A stretch of DNA of 64,000 bases. It comes from Erythroxylum novogranatense. Its lineage: Eukaryota > Streptophyta > Magnoliopsida > Malpighiales > Erythroxylaceae. The stretch is taken from the NCBI GenBank assembly GCA_029891385.1, contig CM057228.1:57915783-57979782 (forward strand), read 5' to 3'. Below, in pieces: positions 59,100 through 64,000 of the stretch (position 1 is its first letter; the number at the start of each line of letters is the position of its first letter). A program made the translations under genes and the position numbers. Under the pieces are notes generated by a model. It saw only the letters and a list, made by a program, of their open reading frames with translations, was not told the DNA's origin and did not search any database.

Positions 59100-60650
59100 T
59101 AGGCCTTTGTACTCCTGGAAAAAGTTTATAAGAGTCAAAAAGATACAAGTGTAAAAGAAAAATTCGTCCATGCTCCAAATAATAACAGGAACTTGGCGCA
59201 AATCACTTCCTCAAAATTCAATCAAAGTAAATTGAAAGAGTGCTAATAAAACAAACACCAAAAGAATTCAATCCAAGAGATTAGACAAAAGAGATGTCAC
59301 TCAAGATAAAGTTGCTCTCTCCTCACATATTGGGGATATTTCACTCTCAATCTACTTGATCCATTCTCTATCATACGCTTGTAGCAATTCTATTTCTCCA
59401 CTACAAAAACTATAATTTGAAGATCAAGAGGACTTTTCAGGGTTGTAATGTACGGAGGGCTAGATGAATGGATAGGATGAAATAAAGAAAAAGATATGAA
59501 CACATGCACTACAATGATGAACTGGATGCAAAAGATAAACGAATATTGACTTTTTTTTCTTCTTTTTGATAGGGCATATATACACTGCTTGAAATGTTAT
59601 TGCTATTGCTTTACCCCCTTTTTTATATTTTATTTTATTTCTCGGTCCCTTTTTGGAACTTTTTTAAAAGACATATATGTAGAGATGCATACATGCAAGT
59701 GCTCATGAATAAAAATGGCTCAAGGGGCTAGCAAGTGGTAAGTGTATGTGGGATTATGTTTGGAAAAAGGGTTGAAGAAAGAATGCCTCTATCACATCAA
59801 CAAAATTCTAGTCCAAAAAGCTTTGATTAAGAATTGAAACAAGTTCTAGAGCGATATGAAATAAGTAGATGCACACAATATTGAAGAAAGAAATTAGGCT
59901 CAAATATGCTTCCAACAAGGGTAATATCTCAATAGACAATCTCAAGTCTAAAAAACGTAAAGTGCTACTTTGTTAACATGCCTTAATTCACTTTGTATTG
60001 AAAATATCAAAAGTAAAATTAGCCAAGACCAACTATCATTAAAAGAATGGAAGGTATTTTCATAAACTCAAGTACCACTTTGAAACCTATAAGGTCTTTG
60101 AAACACAAAAGTGACAAGAGTCAATGTGGAAGAAGTTGGAATTGATAAAAATTTCGTACAAGCCTTCTGTAAGAAGGGTGGACATCGCGACGTGTAGCAT
60201 GCACGCCGCGACGCGTTGGTGGGTGGAAGTCGCGACGTGTTGGTGTGAACCGCGGCTCGCCGCAGCGTATGAACTGTCGCCGCGGCGAGAAACAACAGAA
60301 AGGTTGAAAAATTAATTTGCACCAAGTCTAAAATGTGTAACATCATGCAAGATTGGCTAACACACATACCAAAAATGTCAATATGGAGCAGAACAAAAAT
60401 AAGAACATAGGAACAGCTCTCCCACACTTAAACAACACATTGTCCTCAATGAAAATGAAGCAAAAACTTAAGCACAGATAAGGCATGAAGAGACAAAAAG
60501 TAATGTTATTGGAAAGTGAAAGGAAAATAAAATAAACTATCTATCTAAATTGCTCTCCTCCATACTTGTTAAGAAAGACAGTACATCCAAAACTCAAAAG
60601 TAAAGAAACAAGTGAAGGAGAGAGAAAGAACCTGATGTTTATGGTGGTTT
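59100..60650 (-). other. 3' untranslated region of element G
   Basis: No credible frame. Contains a third GTCGCGAC cluster (60184-60290; cores near 60188, 60208, 60232, 60252, 60262, 60282). A second PPT-like box at 60416-60455 reads GAGGACAATGTGTTGTTTAA then GTGTGGGAGAGC on the minus strand. The region between pol and LTR in Athila-like elements often once held an env-like ORF; none is visible here. Confidence 0.7.
60416..60455 (-). promoter_or_regulatory. Second PPT-like tract of element G
   Basis: AAGTGTGGGAGAGC preceded by TTGAGGACAATG, which is the usual box just before the PPT in this group. It is about 1.3 kb from the LTR, so the segment 59100-60415 looks inserted or retained between two PPT copies. 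Confidence 0.65.
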
Positions 60651-62063
60651 CTAGTTCTCATTATAGAGCTTCAAGAGATGGCCATTCACCTTGAGTCGTG
60701 TTCCAGTTTATTCATGTAAAAGCTCTACCATACCAATGTTGCGCACCTTCGTGACCAGATACGGTTCAACCCAATGAGTATTGAAAGTCCCGTGTTTGAA
60801 AGCGAACCGAGCCTTGAATAATAGGACTTTGTCCCCTTCTTTGAAGCTTTTCCTCTGAATGATCTTATCATGCATCAATTTTGCCTTTTCGTTGTAGAGT
60901 CGAGAGTGTTCATATGCCTCTAACCTCAACTCCTCTAGCTCTTGAAGTTGCAACATCCTCTCTATGCCGGAAGATTCTAAGTCCATGTTGCATTGTTTAA
61001 CTGCCCAATATGTTTTATGCTCCAGTTCCACAGGCAAATGGCAAGCCTTTCCATAAATCAAGCGATAAGGGGACATGCCTATTGGGGATTTATAAGCAGT
61101 CCGATATGCCCATAGTGCTTCCTTGAGGCGAAGGCTCCAATCCTTCTTTGATGGCTTCACAATTTTCTCCAAAATGTGCTTCACCTCTCTGTTTGAAACT
61201 TCAGCTTGTCCATTGGTTTGTGGATGGTATGCAGTGGAGACTTTGTGAGTGACCCCAAATTTGAAAAATAGGTTAGCAATGGCTCTATTACAAAAATGTG
61301 TTCCCTTATCACTAACCACAGCTTTTGGTATGCCAAATCGACAAAAAATGTTGGACTTAAGAAACTCAGACACGGCTTGGGCATCATCTTTTCTAGTAGG
61401 AATGGCCTCTATCCATTTGGACACATAATCAACAGCTAAAAAGATATACACAAAACCAAAAGACGGAGGAAATGGGCCCATGAAATCAATTCCCCAAGCT
61501 TCAAAGATTTTGCAAAATAAAAGAGGTTGCTGTGGCATTTCATGACGCTTCCCTAATCCTCCAAATCGTTGACATTTATCACATGACCGGAAAAAGTTAA
61601 ATGAATCCTTAAAAAGTGTAGGCCAATAAAAACCAGAATCGAGAATTTTCCTAGATGTTCTCCTTGCACTGAAATGCCCACCACAAACCATTGAATGACA
61701 AGCTGAAATTATATCATCACATTCTTCATGAGGCACACATTTTCGGATCACCTGATCACTGCACATTCTCCACAGATGAGGGGCATCCCAAATGTAATGT
61801 CGTGCTTCACTCTTTAGCTTCTGAGCTTGTGCCTGAGACATAAAAGGAGGAGTGAGTCCAGACATTAGGTAATTGACAATATGCGCATACCAAGGTTCTT
61901 TAAAAATTGAAGCACATAAAACTGAATCAGGAAATGAATCACAGGTAAGTTCGGAAGAATCCACTCCCTGTGTGTCGTTCGGTAGCCTGCTCAAATGGTC
62001 AGCTACATGGTTTGCCGCTCCTGCTCGATCGTTTATCTCGATATCAAATTCTTGGAGTAGCAA
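60651..62063 (-). pseudogene. element G RNase H end and integrase
   Basis: Open from 62063 to 60708: [23 protein letters not shown] (end of RNase H), the zinc domain [12 protein letters not shown] ... CDKCQRFG, and the catalytic core [12 protein letters not shown] (first Asp), [21 protein letters not shown] (second Asp), [20 protein letters not shown] (Glu). Then [19 protein letters not shown] and [15 protein letters not shown] after VELLHE at 60705-60707 is followed in frame by RLKVNGHLLK and the natural end near 60651. All D-D-E residues are present. This is the longest open frame in the window, but pol is broken upstream. Confidence 0.92.
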
Positions 62064-62066
62064 TGC

Positions 62067-62912
62067 CTACCGTATCAGTCTAGGCTTCGATTGTGGTTTC
62101 TTGAAGAGATACCGAATAGCTGCATGATCAGTAAAAATGGTAACATGTGAGTTTAACAGATATTGCCTAAATTTTTCCAAAGCAAAAATTACTGCAAATA
62201 GCTCTTTTTCAATTGTTGTATAGTTGATTTGAGTTGGATCCAGTGTTTTCGAGGCGTATACGATAACTCTTGGTAGTTTCTCCTCCCATTGACCCAACAT
62301 AGCCCTTACAACACAATTAGATGCATCATATGAAAGCTCAAAAGGTAAGTTCCAATCAGGAGCAACTAAAATAGGTGGAGAAATGAGTTTTGATTTTAAC
62401 ATGTTGAAGGCATTATTGCAGGAATCATCAAATTCAAAATTTTCATCTATTTGTAAAAGCTTGGAGAGAGGTAACGCAATTTTGCTGAAATCCTTTATGA
62501 AGTGCCTGTAAAATCCTGCATGACCCAAATATGATCGTATGTCACGAATACAAACAGGGTAAGGCAAAGAAGATATAACCTCAATCTTAGCTTTATTTAC
62601 TTCAATCCCCTTGCTAGAAATTAAATGACCGAGCACGATTCCTTCACTGACCATGAAATGACATTTCTCAAAGTTCAAAATCAAATTCTTTTCAATGCAT
62701 CTTTGTAAAACTTTTGCAAGACTGCATAAGCAAGCATCAAAAGAATCACCATAGACTGTGAAATCATCCATAAACACTTCCATACATTCCTCCAAAAATT
62801 AACAGAAAATAGCCATCACGCAATGCTAGAAAGTTCCTGGGGCATTACATAAACCAAAAGGCATCCTTCGATATGCAAAGGTGCCAAAAGGGCATGTAAA
62901 AGTAGTTTTGTC
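62067..62912 (-). pseudogene. element G reverse transcriptase end and RNase H
   Basis: From 62912: a TAA after PIAPED, then PFGTFAYRRMPFGLCNAPGTF, a TAG, then a TAA, then VFMDDFTVYGDSF (catalytic Asp pair, about 62750-62790). Next come LGHLISSKGIEV, YLGHAGFYRHFIKDF and PFELSYDASNCVVRAML (RNase H Asp), then TIEKELFAVIFALEKFRQYL and FTDHAAIRYL. A TAG at 62067-62069 replaces the usual Trp and ends the frame. At least two of the four stops are explained by Gln or Trp codons with one C-to-T change. Confidence 0.9.
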
Positions 62913-64000
62913 TTAGTCCTCCGGTGCAATGGGCACTTGAAAGTACCCAGAGAAACCATCTAAAAAATAATAATGTGATTTGCCCACAAGCCTTTCAAGC
63001 ATTTGATCAATAAAAGGGAGAGGGAAATGGTCTTTTCTTGTGTCGTCATTTAATCGTCTATAATCTATACACACACGCCACGAATTCTGCACTCTGGTAG
63101 GAATAAGCTCATCCCTATCATTTTTTACCACCGTTATCCCACTCTTTTTTGGCACTACATGTATCGGACTAACCCACTCACTATCAGAAATGAGGTATAT
63201 TATCCCTGCACTCAATAACTTCATTATTTCTTTCTTCACCATATCTAAGATAAGTGGGTTTAGTCTTCTTTGAGGTTGCCTCACCAATTTTGACCCTTCA
63301 CTCAATAAGATCCTGTGTGTGCAAATAGCTGGGCAAATGTCGGGTGTATATGCTAAAGTCCACCCTATAGCTCTCTTGTGTTCCCTCAAAACATTCATGA
63401 GTCTCTCTTCCTCAATGTGGGACAAGGTACTAGCAATTATGACAGGTAATCGCTCATTAGACTCAAGGAAGGCATACTTTAAAGTAGTGGGTAGGGGTTT
63501 GAGCTCAAGCTCAGGAGGTTGCACAACAGAAGGAATCAATTTATGAAGTTCAAGAGAAAAGAGATCACTCCCTCTTTCTTTTGATGTGAAGTCTGTCTCC
63601 TGGTAAGCTGTCGTGGCCAATCTTTCCTGCTTCCCTGAAACATGGACAGAAAACTTTTTTCCAAGATCAAGTGAATGTAATCCAGCATCTAAAGAATCCT
63701 TTTGTAATTTGTAGTTTTGGCAAGCATCATCCACAGCTAAATTAATCATATGCACACCCAAAAGCGAATAATCCTCATGGGGATGTTTCATTGCTTCATA
63801 AATGTTGAAGCTTACCTGTTGGTCGCCTACCTCCATGGTAATCTTACCTTCCTTCATGCTGATCATGGTGCTTGCTGTCCGCAAAAAGGGTCATCCGAGA
63901 ATCAAAGAAGTATCCTGCACAACTTCAGAAGACATATCAAGTATATAAAAATCAGCAGGAAATACTAAACCCTTTACCTGGACCAAGATGTCCTCAATTA
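62913..64000 (-). pseudogene. element G protease end and reverse transcriptase start
   Basis: Upstream of Met 63884 the reading is ILG*PFLRTA, a protease end with TGA (63891-63893) where Arg CGA is usual. Then come a linker, GWTLAYTPDICPAICTHRI, RRLNPLILDMVKKEIMKLL, WVSPIHVVPKKSG and WRVCIDYRRLNDDTRKDHFPL. It ends in FLDGFSGYFQVPIAPED (first catalytic Asp of RT). The protease active site lies beyond the right edge. Confidence 0.9.

Larger units (their letters stand above)
57457..64000 (-). mobile_element. Athila-like Ty3/gypsy element G, leaves window at right edge
   Basis: Minus strand. 3' LTR 57457-59085, PPT 59086-59099, a ~1.5 kb 3' untranslated region with a second PPT-like tract, and pol from about 60651 up to the protease at the right edge. 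Pol motifs and the GTGTGGGGGAAT-type PPT place it near Athila/Tat. It is inserted in the integrase core of element A; its far end and target duplication are outside the window. Confidence 0.9.

Overview
The window is transposon-packed nuclear DNA of a flowering plant, most likely a eudicot. It is AT-rich, with layered Ty1/copia and Ty3/gypsy LTR retrotransposons that carry tRNA-iMet-type primer sites, plus a tRNA-derived SINE, a CACTA-type end, and one spliced host gene with GT-AG introns. Species cannot be fixed from the sequence. Element names used here (A, A', B, C, D, E, F, G, H) are labels for this window only.

Layout. 1-690 is a minus-strand gypsy fragment (A', same family as A). 690-868 resembles an LTR end. 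1489-9653 is copia F (plus). 9654-12643 is a gag-plus-LTR remnant of copia E (minus). 12644-40090 is an old gypsy element B (plus). It contains copia H (minus, 12976-36282), which contains the SIRE-like copia C (plus, 16767-35454), which contains the non-autonomous gypsy D (plus, 22973-32245). This is a four-level nest with target-site duplications at the three inner junctions. B also carries a TIR-type insertion (37778-39047) and a SINE (about 39262-39483). 40691-41023 is a foldback element.

42092-47495 (minus) is the only host gene I can support. It has 12 exons whose lengths sum to 999 nt (332 codons plus stop) and is recognisable as centromere protein O (CENP-O), a subunit of the inner kinetochore.

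47730 to about 48840 is a truncated CACTA end. 48845-50398 holds LTR pieces. 50399-57456 is gypsy A (plus), with a 3.16 kb LTR and a pol broken almost only by amber codons. 57457-64000 is an Athila-like gypsy G (minus) inserted in A; it leaves the window inside its protease.

Most notable: the LTRs of A, D and G, and the 3' untranslated part of G, carry clusters of a CpG-rich near-palindromic word (core GTCGCGAC) repeated every 20-27 bp (mostly about 24), with unrelated sequence between copies. A and D belong to one broad family and G to another, so the array is either strongly conserved or convergent. LTR-pair divergence, judged by eye, rises with nesting depth as the insertion order predicts. 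Apart from CENP-O every coding region is broken, and I see no intact autonomous element.
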